DNA of 43,348 nt from a virus, in IMG/VR virus record IMGVR_UViG_3300046170_000405, positions 1 through 43,348 of that record; one strand, 5' to 3'. The notes beneath the pieces were generated by a model. The model was not told the origin of the DNA, searched no databases, and saw nothing but the letters and a program-made list of their open reading frames with translations. This document shows, in pieces, positions 9,730 to 20,414 of this stretch (within the stretch, counting starts at the first letter, position 1; each line of letters starts with the position of its first letter). The translations under genes were made by a program, and so were the position numbers.

Positions 9730-10096
9730 ATGAGTGAAAAAATTTATGTAAGAAAGTGTGAAAGATACACACTATGGGAAGCAACAAAACCAATTGAGGT
9801 TGATGTTGAAAAATTAAGAAAGTGTGAACCACCATATGAAGGGTAACACACCAGAAGAACTTTTAGATTATCTTGGAGATAATGTTTGGTGTAACGAAGA
9901 ATTCTATTCTAATGAAACTAATATGGAAGTTTATGGTGAAGATGAAGTATATGATTTATCTATGGAAGAAGCATATGAAATGGAAGTATATTCAGATTCA
10001 AGAAATAAAGGATGTGAAGATTGGATAGATGTTGGAGTACCAAACGAAGAATACACTAAGTATGGTGGATTTGAAGTAAAAGCAACAAATGTATAA
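9730..10096 (+). CDS. Acidic hypothetical protein (one frameshift)
   Basis: Not recognised. The gene starts at ATG 9730 (MSEKIYVRKCERYTLWEATK) after a typical A-rich leader, and is broken by an extra G in GGG at 9841-9843. Corrected, it reads CEPPYEGNTPEELLDYLGDN and runs on for a total of about 121 residues. The C-terminal half is very acidic and tyrosine-rich (EVYGEDEVYDLSMEEAYEME). It lies between the polymerase and groEL and ends 15 bases before groEL. A role cannot be given; the strong acidity could fit a DNA mimic or a client-binding protein, but that is speculation. Confidence 0.6.
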
Positions 10097-10099
10097 TAA

Positions 10100-11728
<1,629 letters not shown>

Positions 11729-11745
11729 AATAAATACGAAAAAGC

Positions 11746-11783
11746 TTGGTGGTTTCAAATAAATTTCGTATATTTGTACAAAT
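11746..11783 (+). promoter_or_regulatory. Bacteroidetes-type promoter with palindrome (P4)
   Basis: TTG 11746-11748, 20-base spacer, TATATTTG 11769-11776 preceded by TTTCG. A perfect 12-base dyad ATTTGT-ACAAAT without loop (11772-11783) overlaps the -7 box. It sits 27 bases before the clamp gene. Confidence 0.8.
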
Positions 11784-11809
11784 ATAAATTATAATTAAGT
11801 AAATAAACA

Positions 11810-12526
11810 ATGGAAAAACAGTCATTAAATAGGTTTGTATCAAAATACAACCTTGCAGGTTTAGTAGAATCTGTAAAATGGGAATCAAAAGATGGTTCAC
11901 TATCTACTAATTTCATTTCAGATGATAAATCGGTTCTAGGAACAGTATCAATGAGTGAATTCGAAGGTTCAAATTCTGAGTTTGGTGTATATGATACAAC
12001 TAAACTTACAAAAATGTTATCAGTTCTTGGTAACGATGTAGATTTCTCAATCAATGATATTGATGGGAAACCAGTATCTTTAAAATTCAAAGATGGTTCA
12101 ACAAATGTAAATTATATGTTAGCAGATTTATCTGTTATCCCTAATGTACCAGATTTGAAACAATTACCTGATTTCAATGTAGAAATTAAATTAGATTCAA
12201 ACTTTATAAACAAGTTTATCAAAGCAAAAGGTGCTTTACAAGATGAGAATAACTTTACATTTACTTGTAAAGAAGGTTCTGGCCAGATTATCTTAGGATA
12301 TTCTAATATCAATACAAATAGAATTAACATCGATGTTGAATGTACTTGTACAACTGATAAAGTAGACCCAATTTCTTTCTCAGCTACATACTTAAAAGAG
12401 ATACTAGTTGCAAACAAAGAAGCAACAGATGCTACCTTAAAGATTTCATCACAAGGATTGGCACATATTTCTTTTTCAATCGATAACTACGAATCAAATT
12501 ATTATCTTGTAGAAATTCAATCTTAA
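11810..12526 (+). CDS. DNA polymerase sliding clamp, T4 gp45-like
   Basis: A 238-residue protein, close to the 228 of T4 gp45, with alternating beta strands and short helices in two similar halves (for example FINKFIKAKGALQDENNFTF at the start of the second half). Sequence identity in this family is low, so the call rests on length, strand pattern, the phrase FGVYDTTKLTKMLSVLG typical of gp45/PCNA-like folds, and the presence of gp43-, gp44- and gp62-like partners in the same window. As a trimeric ring it tethers the polymerase and, in T4, also activates late transcription. It overlaps the next gene by one base (TAATG). Confidence 0.85.
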   Translation: MEKQSLNRFVSKYNLAGLVESVKWESKDGSLSTNFISDDKSVLGTVSMSEFEGSNSEFGVYDTTKLTKMLSVLGNDVDFSINDIDGKPVSLKFKDGSTNVNYMLADLSVIPNVPDLKQLPDFNVEIKLDSNFINKFIKAKGALQDENNFTFTCKEGSGQIILGYSNINTNRINIDVECTCTTDKVDPISFSATYLKEILVANKEATDATLKISSQGLAHISFSIDNYESNYYLVEIQS

Positions 12527-14164
12527 TGAGTAACAAACACTTTTACGAAAGAAGTAAGTTTTCCGAGTTTAGTTCCAATACTACTTATCATCAGTTGTTA
12601 GAAATGACTGATGATGAGTTTGTGGTATGGGCTCGTTTACTTCGTAAAGAAGTTACTGAACAATGGGATGAACGAGGTACTCCACCAGTAATTGGTAGAG
12701 ATGAAGATGGTATTATTGAAAAGTTCAAGAAACTTAAATCTAACCCAGCAGATTATTGGGAAAAGGATTTAAGTGGTGATGATGAATCATTGGGTATCAT
12801 TAAAAACTTTAATAAAGATGCATCAGTTGTAAATCAGTTTTTTCCTACAATGTTAAAAACTAAGATTTCAATTGGTAAATCTGCTGATAATGGTTTATCT
12901 ATTTATGACCATTTCTCAGACCCAACGATGGAAGATAAGTTTGTTCATATAATGAAACGAGCAGTAAAGAGGGATTCTATGTATTCTTGGTCTCGTTCTG
13001 TTGTAGATAAAAAAGATGAGAATCCTTTTTGGAATGGACAAGGTGCTATTGATTTTATAAAAGATGTTTACAATGGTAAAGTATTCAAAGGAAAATATAA
13101 AGATTTAGCTATTTGGATTTCAAAAGTAAATACAAGAACTCTTGAAAATTATGGTACTTTTAACGAAGAGTATATTGGTACTAAAAATCTTTATCTAAAA
13201 GCCGAACAAGTTCAACAACTAAAAGATGATGGTTTCTTATCAGATACTCAATTATCTAATATAGATAGAATTGAATCTTCATGGACATCTGAAGCAGGTA
13301 CAACACAAAACTATGCATATCAAATACGTTGGTATGAAAAAGATTCAGGTATCTTTCCAAAGATATTACAAGTATTTAGATTAAGTTGTGGACAACCAGC
13401 TGTAAACTTCCCTGCACTAACTGCAAAGTGGATTTATGAAAACTATACTAATCACATCGATACAGATGAACCATTACATATTTATGATTCATCGAGTGGT
13501 TGGGGTGGTAGAATCTTAGGAGCAATGAGTTCTCGTAAGAAAATCCATTATGTTGGTACAGACCCTAATCCTGATAACTTCTTAGATGAAGAAGGTATTT
13601 CTCGTTATGAGTACATGGCTAAGTTTTATAATGATAATTGTGTAGATAATTATTCAGATAAACTTACATCATTCTTTGATGTAGAAAAGCAAGGTAACAC
13701 TTATGAGTTATTCCAAGATGGTTCAGAGTTAATTAAAAACAATCCTGAGTTCCAAAAGTATAAAGGTAAATTAGATATTTCATTTACTTCACCTCCTTAC
13801 TTTAATAGAGAACAATATTCACAAGATGAGAACCAATCCGTTCAAAGCTTATGGTGAGTATGAAGATTGGAGAGATAACTTTCTAAGACCTACTCTAACA
13901 ACAATCTATGAATATCTTAAAAACGATAGGTATATCCTATGGAATATTGCAGATATTAAGATTGGTGAAAGTACTTACTATCCATTGGAACAAGATTCAA
14001 TTGATATCTTAAATGAATTAGGATGTGAATATAAAGGAAAACTTAAAATGTTAATGACACGAATGGTTGGATTAGACCCTTCTAAGAGTGGAATTAAGAA
14101 TGCAGTTCAGTACGATGGAAAGGCATATAAATTTGAACCAATATTCGTTTTTTACAAACCTTAA
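12526..14164 (+). CDS. DNA methyltransferase, TSPPY type (paralogue 2, one frameshift)
   Basis: About 545 residues when one extra base at 13838-13840 (CCG) is removed, giving QDENQSFKAYGEYEDW. YDSSSGWGGRILGA near residue 323 is the AdoMet motif and DISFTSPPYFNREQYS near 418 the catalytic motif, matching paralogue 1 (DFSMGWGDRLSGA, FTSPPYFNVERY). The N-terminal part is longer than in paralogue 1 and begins with an unrelated stretch (MSNKHFYERSKFSEFSSNTT). Expected product: base-modified phage DNA. It starts on the stop codon of the clamp gene, so clamp and methyltransferase are translationally coupled behind P4. As written, the frameshift removes the last ~110 residues. Confidence 0.8.
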
Positions 14165-14178
14165 ATACTTATACAAAG

Positions 14179-14301
14179 ATGAGTGAAACTTATAATATAA
14201 ATTTTACGAATTACGAAGATAATCCATACTTTTTAAATACTACTGTAACCACAGATAGTATAACCTTCTATTCAACAAATACGAATCAAAGTAATAGTTA
14301 A
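14179..14301 (+). CDS. Small hypothetical protein, 40 aa
   Basis: A short reading frame, MSETYNINFTNYEDNPYFLN and 20 more residues rich in Thr, Ser and Asn. Its TAA overlaps the ATG of the following IMPDH-like gene (TAATG), and it starts 15 bases after the methyltransferase stop, so gene spacing supports it as real. No known domain. It might serve to couple translation of the next gene. Confidence 0.5.
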   Translation: MSETYNINFTNYEDNPYFLNTTVTTDSITFYSTNTNQSNS

Positions 14302-15371
14302 TGAAAAACTATCTAACATACGATGATATTCAGTTAGTACCACAATACTCAGAAATTCCCTCTCGTACTCAAATAAATTTAAAAACACTCGTATCACGAA
14401 GATACGGTATTCTAAATCCAATTGTAGCATCTCCGATGGATACAGTTTGTGAATTAGAAATGGCATATAAAATATTTTTACTCGGTGGAGTTGGTTGTAT
14501 CCATCGATTTAATACAATTGAAGAACAATCAAAAATAATCAAAGAACTATATCACAGAATTTATTCCGAAGAATGGGGAAACCAATTTGAATCATGGGGA
14601 GTCATGGTTGATAATTGGCATTCAGAAATTCCTCATATACCAATTATGGCATCTATTGGAGTAAGTGAAAGTGATAAAGATAGAGCTAAATCTTTAGTAG
14701 ATAGTGGTTGTAACATTATCGTTATTGATGTAGCTCATGGCCATCACAAAAACGTTGAAAAAATGTTGATGTGGTGTAAAAATAACCTTGATGATAAGGT
14801 GGATATAATCGCTGGAAATATCGCTACAAAAGAGGCGGCTCAAGAATTAGAATCTTGGGGTGCTGATGGATTAAGAGTCGGTATCGGTGGAGGTTCACTT
14901 TGTACTACGAGAGTTAAGACAGGATTCGGTGTACCGAATGTAAGTTGTTTGGAAGATATAATATCTGTTGCGAAAACACCCGTTATGGCTGATGGAGGTA
15001 TTCGTTCAAGTGGTGATATATCAAAAGCTCTAGCAATTGGAGCGAGTTCTGTTATGTTGGGTTCATTAATCGCTGGTACTGATGAAGCACCAGGTCAGAT
15101 TGTTGAAACTCAAAAAGGTCTTTATAAGAGATATAGAGGTTCTGCATCGTTAGAAACGAAAGTAACACATGGTCAACAGACCAGAAACGTAGAAGGTGAA
15201 TCTACAACCATTCCCTACAAGGGCGGAGTTAAGTTCATAGTGAATGGGTTAATTGATGGAGTGAAATCTGCACTATCTTATGGTGGCGCTAAAGATTTGG
15301 AAGATTTTAATCCACCATATGTCAAAGTTACTAATTCAGGTATTAACGAAGCTAAACCACATTTATTATAA
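14301..15371 (+). CDS. IMP dehydrogenase / GMP reductase family enzyme
   Basis: A 356-residue TIM-barrel enzyme of purine metabolism. The N-terminus LTYDDIQLVPQYSE and SPMDTVCE are family signatures; GGGSLCTTRVKTGFG near residue 195 is the catalytic loop with the active-site cysteine (~199); VMADGGIRSSGDI and ASSVMLGSLIAG bind the phosphate. It lacks the CBS pair of full-length IMPDH, and the loop phrase CTTRxKTGFG looks closer to GMP reductase, so either oxidation of IMP to XMP or reduction of GMP to IMP is possible. The C-terminal flap (GESTTIPYKG) is present. It is last in the P4 unit and probably adjusts purine supply for replication. Confidence 0.88.
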   Translation: MKNYLTYDDIQLVPQYSEIPSRTQINLKTLVSRRYGILNPIVASPMDTVCELEMAYKIFLLGGVGCIHRFNTIEEQSKIIKELYHRIYSEEWGNQFESWGVMVDNWHSEIPHIPIMASIGVSESDKDRAKSLVDSGCNIIVIDVAHGHHKNVEKMLMWCKNNLDDKVDIIAGNIATKEAAQELESWGADGLRVGIGGGSLCTTRVKTGFGVPNVSCLEDIISVAKTPVMADGGIRSSGDISKALAIGASSVMLGSLIAGTDEAPGQIVETQKGLYKRYRGSASLETKVTHGQQTRNVEGESTTIPYKGGVKFIVNGLIDGVKSALSYGGAKDLEDFNPPYVKVTNSGINEAKPHLL

Positions 15372-15414
15372 AGATTAGGTTACAATTAAATTAAATTAAC
15401 AAAAATTAATTATT

Positions 15415-18130
15415 ATGAGAAAACTATTATTAGTTGGATTGATGCTCTTAACGAGTATCACTACTTTTGCACAAGTTAGTGGGAAAGTATTAGACATCGA
15501 AACTAATGACCCTCTACCAGGAGCAACCATCATCGTTCAAGGAACGGCGGATGGAGTTGTAACTGGTTTTGATGGTACATTTGAACTCGATGTTAAAAAC
15601 GGAGAAGAATTGATTATCTCCTATCTAGGGTATGAAACTGCATTTGTTGTTTCTACTGTGGATGATTTTATGGAAATCTACTTAGAACCAGACCTAAATC
15701 AATTAGGTGAGGTTGTAGTAACTTCTGGTGTAATTGATATTGCGAAGGTGAGAGAAACACCTGTTGCTGTATCAACTATTTCACCTGCAGAAATTGCTTT
15801 AAAAGTAGGTAACCAAGAGTTTCCTGAAATCATGAATAAAACTCCTGGAGTTTACGCTACCAAACAAGGTGGTGGTTATGGTGATTCAAGAATCTCTTTA
15901 AGAGGATTTGACCAAAGAAACACTTCTTTCCTTATTAATGGGCAACCAGTTAATGATATGGAAAACGGATGGGTTTATTGGTCTAACTGGCAAGGTTTAA
16001 CTGATGTTGCAAGTGGTATCCAATTACAAAGAGGTCTTGGGGCTTCGAGATTAGCAGTACCATCAGTAGGTGGAACTGTATCAATCTTTACAAAAGCTGC
16101 AGAGGCTAAAAAAGGTTCATCGGTACAACAATCATTTGGTAATGATGGGTACTTTAAAACTACTGCTTCTGTATCAACAGGATTATCTGATAATGGATGG
16201 GCTACATCTGTGTTACTTTCTAAGTGGCAAGGTGATGGTTATATCTATAACACAAAAGGAGAAGGTTACACTTACTTCTTTGCGTTAGGATATGCACCTG
16301 AAGATTCAGACCATTCTGTTAACTTTTCTTTCTTAGGTGCTGGACAATGGCATCACCAAAGAGATGTTTGGGTTTCTATTAGAGATTACCAAAACTTCGG
16401 TGAGTGAAGGAATTGATAGAAGATGGAACTCCAATGGTGGTGTTTTAAATGGTGAAGAATTCTCAATGAGAAGAAACTTCTATAACAAACCATTAGCAAC
16501 ATTGAATTGGGATTGGGATATTTCTGATAACCTTAAACTAGCTACATCATTATATGGTTCAGCTGGTAGAGGTGGTGGAACAGGTCCAAGAGGTAGAAAT
16601 TACTACAACTCGGAAACTGATATCTTACCTTTCAGAAAAGACCTTAACTGAACACTACTTAGAAAATGGTAGAGGTTCAAGAACTCCTGAAGGGTTTATT
16701 GATTTTGATGCAGTTGTTGCATACAATCAAGCAAATACAGACCCTTATAGTGGTGATTTACCATTCGCTGGTCAGTTAATTGGTTCTAATGGATTCCAAG
16801 ATGATGGTGTTAACAGAAGTGCACTTATTAGAAGAGCATCTATGAACTCTCATGACTGGGTTGGAGCAATCTCTAACTTAGAATATGAAAGTGGAAATTG
16901 GAAATACTCAGTAGGTATCGATTTAAGAAACTACACAGGTTATCATTATAGAACTAGTGAAATAACCTTATGGGATTAGATGGGTATTACTCAACAGGTA
17001 ATAAGAATTCTGCTGGTCAGATTATCAACACTACAATCGAAGCTTCTCCGTTCAATGATACAGGTATCAGAGGACCGAAGATAGATTATTATAATGTTGG
17101 TAAAGTTGGATGGCAAGGATTAAATGGTTTAGTTGAATATAACAACGAAACTATCTCTGCTGTTTTACAAGCTGGAACATCGAATCAATCTTTCCAAAGA
17201 ATTGATTACTTTGACCAACCAGGTAATCCTGAATCAGATACTAAGAATCAAGGTGGTGGATACATCAAAGGTGGTGCAAACTACAACATTGATGAGAAAC
17301 AAAACGTATTCTTTAATGCTGGTGTAATTTCAAGACAACCACAATTCGGTGCTGTATTCCCTAACTATGGAAATACAATTTCTGAAGATTTACAAAATGA
17401 AGAAATTAAATCATTCGAATTAGGATATGGTTTCATTGGTAATAACTTTAGAGTTAATGTTAATGCATATTCTACTGTATGGGGTAATAGATTCGTTCAA
17501 AGAAGTTTATCTAACCAACAAGGTGTAGATGGTTCAGCTCAATTTAAAGATATCGATGTTGTACACAATGGTATCGAAGTTGAATCTTCTTATAACCCAA
17601 CAGATAAGTTGAGATTAAAAGGTATGTTATCAATCGGTGATTGGAGATATACTAATGATTTCTCAGCAGAATTATTTGATGATAATCAACAATCAATCGG
17701 AACAGGTACATTGTACTTGAAAGATGCTAAAGTAGGAGATGCGGCTCAGTTCACATCTTATGTTGAAGCAGATTACGAAGTAATTCAAGGATTAAGAGTT
17801 GATTTGGGATATAGATTCGTTGATGGATTATATGCTGATTATTCAATCACAGATTCAGAATTTACTCAACCTGGTAACAAAGGAGCTTTAAAATTACCAT
17901 CTTATGGATTGGCTGATTTAGGAGCAACTTACAGATTTGAGTTATTCGGTTCTGATGCTTCATTTAGAGTTAATGTAAACAACTTGTTTGATACTTACTA
18001 TATTGCAGAATCAAACACTAATATTCATGCTGGAGATGCTTCAGAAACATGGAATGGTGTAGATACTAGAAACTCAGTATGGTTTGGATTTGGACGTACG
18101 TTCAATACTTCTCTAAAAGTAAGATTCTAA
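15415..18130 (+). CDS. TonB-dependent outer-membrane receptor (three frameshifts)
   Basis: About 904 residues after correction, a full-size Bacteroidetes receptor. Order: signal peptide (MRKLLLVGLMLLTSITTFA), carboxypeptidase-regulatory-like domain (GKVLDIETNDPLPGATIIVQ), plug domain (VRETPVAVSTISPAEI through SVGGTVSIFT), then a long beta-barrel ending in a phenylalanine (NTSLKVRF) as the barrel-assembly signal requires. Such proteins import bulky nutrients such as chelates or glycans using TonB energy. Frames change at 16405 (extra T), 16646-16647 (extra A) and 16972-16974 (missing G). It has no TATATTTG promoter of the phage type, and a strong terminator follows, so it is a self-contained unit. 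Ligand unknown. In a phage it is most unusual cargo. Confidence 0.9.
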
Positions 18131-18141
18131 AACTTATAAAA

Positions 18142-18171
18142 TAAGGGGGGATTAATTTTCCCCCTTTTTTA
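18142..18171 (+). terminator. Rho-independent terminator after the receptor gene
   Basis: AAGGGGGG - ATTAATTTT - CCCCC followed by TTTTTTA: a G-C stem of at least five pairs extended by A-T pairs, a loop, and a T-run. It begins about 12 bases after the receptor stop and is the clearest terminator in the window. Confidence 0.9.
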
Positions 18172-18178
18172 TTATCAT

Positions 18179-18892
18179 ATGAAAAATACCAATAACTTAT
18201 TAACTATCGTAATACCTTCTTATAATGAGGAGAGATATATTTACAATACACTTTGGCAAATTTCAAGACAAAAGGAAATAAATGGAACTAGAGTTATTAT
18301 TTCTGATGCAAATTCAACAGATAAAACAATAGAATATATTAATAAAGCATCAAATGATTTTCCAAAATTAAAAATAGAACTAACAGAAGGTGGTCATACA
18401 CCAAAAGGTAGAAATAATGGTGCTAAGTTAGTAAATACCCCTTACATCCTTTTTATGGATGCTGATTCTGTATTACAAGGTTCAGAAGTTATTACAGAAG
18501 TCAAAAAATATCTAAACGATTATGAAATTATCTCATGTAAACAAAAATCAATTACATCTGATGATAAAAAATCAGTTTGGACTTATAAAATATTAGATTG
18601 GATTAGAAAAATAATGCCAATCACATTTTGTACAGGATGTTTCTTCTTAATTTCAAAAAAGAAATTTAATGAATTAGGAGGATTTGATGAAACCTTACAA
18701 AACTCAGAAGATTTTTGGTTATCTAAACAGATATCAAAATCAAAATTTAAAATAGTAAATGAATATATTGGACAAGATAATAGAAGGTTTCTTAAATTCG
18801 GTTATTGGAATTTTATTAAACTAAACTTGTTAAATTATTTATATTTTTGGAACATAAAATGGTTTAAAAAAGATGTTGGATACTGGAAATAA
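18179..18892 (+). CDS. Glycosyltransferase family 2
   Basis: A 237-residue GT-A fold glycosyltransferase. TIVIPSYNEERYI at residue 9 is the standard beta-strand/nucleotide entry, ISDANSTDKT follows, and LFMDADSV near residue 96 is the DxD-type metal and nucleotide-sugar site. GGFDETLQNSEDFWL near 163 is the acceptor-side acidic motif. No transmembrane segment is evident, though the C-terminus is aromatic and basic, which fits membrane association. Sugar and acceptor cannot be told. It starts directly after the receptor terminator and overlaps the NAD synthetase gene by 20 bases. Confidence 0.85.
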   Translation: MKNTNNLLTIVIPSYNEERYIYNTLWQISRQKEINGTRVIISDANSTDKTIEYINKASNDFPKLKIELTEGGHTPKGRNNGAKLVNTPYILFMDADSVLQGSEVITEVKKYLNDYEIISCKQKSITSDDKKSVWTYKILDWIRKIMPITFCTGCFFLISKKKFNELGGFDETLQNSEDFWLSKQISKSKFKIVNEYIGQDNRRFLKFGYWNFIKLNLLNYLYFWNIKWFKKDVGYWK

Positions 18893-19622
18893 AATAAAAG
18901 ATTGGTTAAAAGATTATTTAGAATCTTCAAATCTAAATCATTTTGTTATAGGAGTTAGTGGTGGAATAGATTCGGCAGTAACTTCAACACTATGTGCGAT
19001 GACAGGGAAACCCACTATTCTTGTTTCAATGCCAATTCACCAAAATGAAAAAGAACTAAAAAGAGCTAACAGTCATATGTGGTGGTTAGGGCAACTTGAT
19101 AATGTTATTAACTTAGAATTCGATTTAACTCAAACATATGAAACATTTAAATTGATGTGGTTAAACGAAGATGATAATTTAGCACTTGCAAATACTCGTT
19201 CAAGATTGAGAATGACAACCTTATATCATGTAGCAACTATGAACAAAGGATTAGTTGTTGGTACTGGTAATAAAGTAGAAGACTTCGGAATCGGATTTTA
19301 TACAAAGTATGGAGATGGTGGAGTAGATATTTCACCAATAGCTGATTTAATGAAATCAGAAGTTAGAGAACTTGCAAAATCTTTAAACATAATCCAAGAA
19401 ATAATTGATGCACCACCAACAGATGGTTTATGGGATGATGGAAGAACAGATGAAAATCAAATTGGTGCAACATATGATGAATTAGAATGGGCTATGGAAT
19501 ATAAAGGAGGGCCTATAACAGAAAGACAAAAAGAAGTAATAAATATTTACCAAAAGTTTCACCATCAGAACAAACACAAAATGGTAGAAATCCCTATATT
19601 TAAAAATGAGCAAACTAATTAA
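18873..19622 (+). CDS. nadE: NAD synthetase, ammonia-dependent type
   Basis: A 249-residue N-type ATP pyrophosphatase. GVSGGIDSAVTST near residue 28 is the PP-loop; GLVVGTGNKVEDFGIGFYTKYGDGG near 127-151 (given in part) is the NadE signature that binds ATP and deamido-NAD; APPTDGLWDDGRTDE near 176 is the flexible acidic loop. It converts nicotinate adenine dinucleotide to NAD with ATP and ammonia; the glutaminase domain of long NadE proteins is absent. It overlaps both neighbours, the glycosyltransferase and a P-loop kinase, showing a tight operon. Phage NAD synthesis may offset host NAD-consuming defences or feed the redox enzymes in this genome; both are inference. Confidence 0.88.
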   Translation: MLDTGNKIKDWLKDYLESSNLNHFVIGVSGGIDSAVTSTLCAMTGKPTILVSMPIHQNEKELKRANSHMWWLGQLDNVINLEFDLTQTYETFKLMWLNEDDNLALANTRSRLRMTTLYHVATMNKGLVVGTGNKVEDFGIGFYTKYGDGGVDISPIADLMKSEVRELAKSLNIIQEIIDAPPTDGLWDDGRTDENQIGATYDELEWAMEYKGGPITERQKEVINIYQKFHHQNKHKMVEIPIFKNEQTN

Positions 19623-20151
19623 TTTATTCGGTGGACCAGGTATTGGTAAATCTTCAATAGCAAATGGTATCACTTACAAACTCAAAAAGAAACACATAAG
19701 TTGTAATAATCCTTATGAGTTCCCAAAAAGATTAGCTTGGGACCACAATATACCAGCGATATCAGACCAACTTTATGTATTTGCAAACCAACATAGAGGA
19801 ATTGCAGAATGTTATGGTAAAGTAGATTATATAATAATTGATTCACCAATTTTATTTTCTACCATTTACCACAGATATTACACAGAAGGATATCCTGCTG
19901 AATTTTATGGAGAACCTTTCCATAATTTAGTTATTGATTTACATAAAAAATATGATAGTATCAATATCTTATTAAAACGAGGTGAAACAATACACAATGA
20001 TGATGAAAGATTTCAGAAGTTAGAACAATCAATTGAAATAGATAAATTGTGTAAAAAAGTATTAGAAGAAAACAACGTTCCCTATCATGAAATAGAGGTT
20101 GGGCCGAAAACAGTAAAAAAAATTATGAAATTATTAGGAAAGTCCAAATAA
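19606..20151 (+). CDS. P-loop nucleoside/nucleotide kinase-like ATPase
   Basis: A 181-residue protein with Walker A FGGPGIGKSS at residue 8 and a Walker B-like strand YIIIDSPIL near 75, followed by a small helical end. This is the layout of small-molecule kinases, including the nicotinamide-riboside kinase domain of NadR. Its 17-base overlap with nadE suggests a step in NAD salvage, but it could also be a nucleotide kinase for dNTP supply. Sequence alone does not decide. It is the last gene before promoter P5, whose TTG-like element lies in its 3' end. Confidence 0.7.
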   Translation: MSKLINLFGGPGIGKSSIANGITYKLKKKHISCNNPYEFPKRLAWDHNIPAISDQLYVFANQHRGIAECYGKVDYIIIDSPILFSTIYHRYYTEGYPAEFYGEPFHNLVIDLHKKYDSINILLKRGETIHNDDERFQKLEQSIEIDKLCKKVLEENNVPYHEIEVGPKTVKKIMKLLGKSK

Positions 20152-20176
20152 ATTTCGTATATTTGTATAAACAAAA
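20134..20176 (+). promoter_or_regulatory. Bacteroidetes-type promoter (P5)
   Basis: TATATTTG 20158-20165 preceded by AATTTCG. At the -33 position the sequence is TTA (20134-20136) rather than TTG, with about 20 bases between. A near-perfect dyad ATTTGT-ataa-ACAAAA (20161-20176) overlaps the -7 box. It lies just before the small gene at 20187 and the clamp loader. Confidence 0.75.
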
Positions 20177-20186
20177 ATAAATTATA

Positions 20187-20411
20187 ATGGCAAACTTACA
20201 AGAAATAGCAAATAAGTTCAGAATAGCTGAACATTATCTTAACTCAAAAGAGGATGGATTGAATGTGGTGGCTTCATCATTAGGTGATATCATTAATGAA
20301 TTAAATGAAGAATCAAAAAGAGGTATTGATGAAAACAGAAAACAATCTATCATTACTAAATTAGAAAAATTAAGTTCTTTTTGTAAAGAAGTAAAAAACT
20401 CTACATTTTAA
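20187..20411 (+). CDS. Small helical hypothetical protein, 74 aa
   Basis: Not recognised. MANLQEIANKFRIAEHYLNS and the rest predict almost all alpha-helix, with heptad-like spacing of Leu and Ile in the C-terminal half (IITKLEKLSSF), so a small coiled-coil or helix-bundle protein is likely. It is the first gene behind P5 and lies 3 bases before the clamp loader gene, which suggests a replication-linked role, but nothing in the sequence names it. Confidence 0.65.
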   Translation: MANLQEIANKFRIAEHYLNSKEDGLNVVASSLGDIINELNEESKRGIDENRKQSIITKLEKLSSFCKEVKNSTF

Positions 20412-20414
20412 TAA

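Noticed and set aside
15415-18130. Receptor gene as four separate short genes or a decayed pseudogene
   Set aside because: The pieces join into one continuous receptor with single-base changes and no missing domain; a uniform intact protein text argues against decay.
15371-18179. Receptor region as host chromosome contamination
   Set aside because: Not excluded, but flanking genes continue with the same strand, spacing and composition and no transposase, repeat or tRNA marks the borders; kept as a check under findings.
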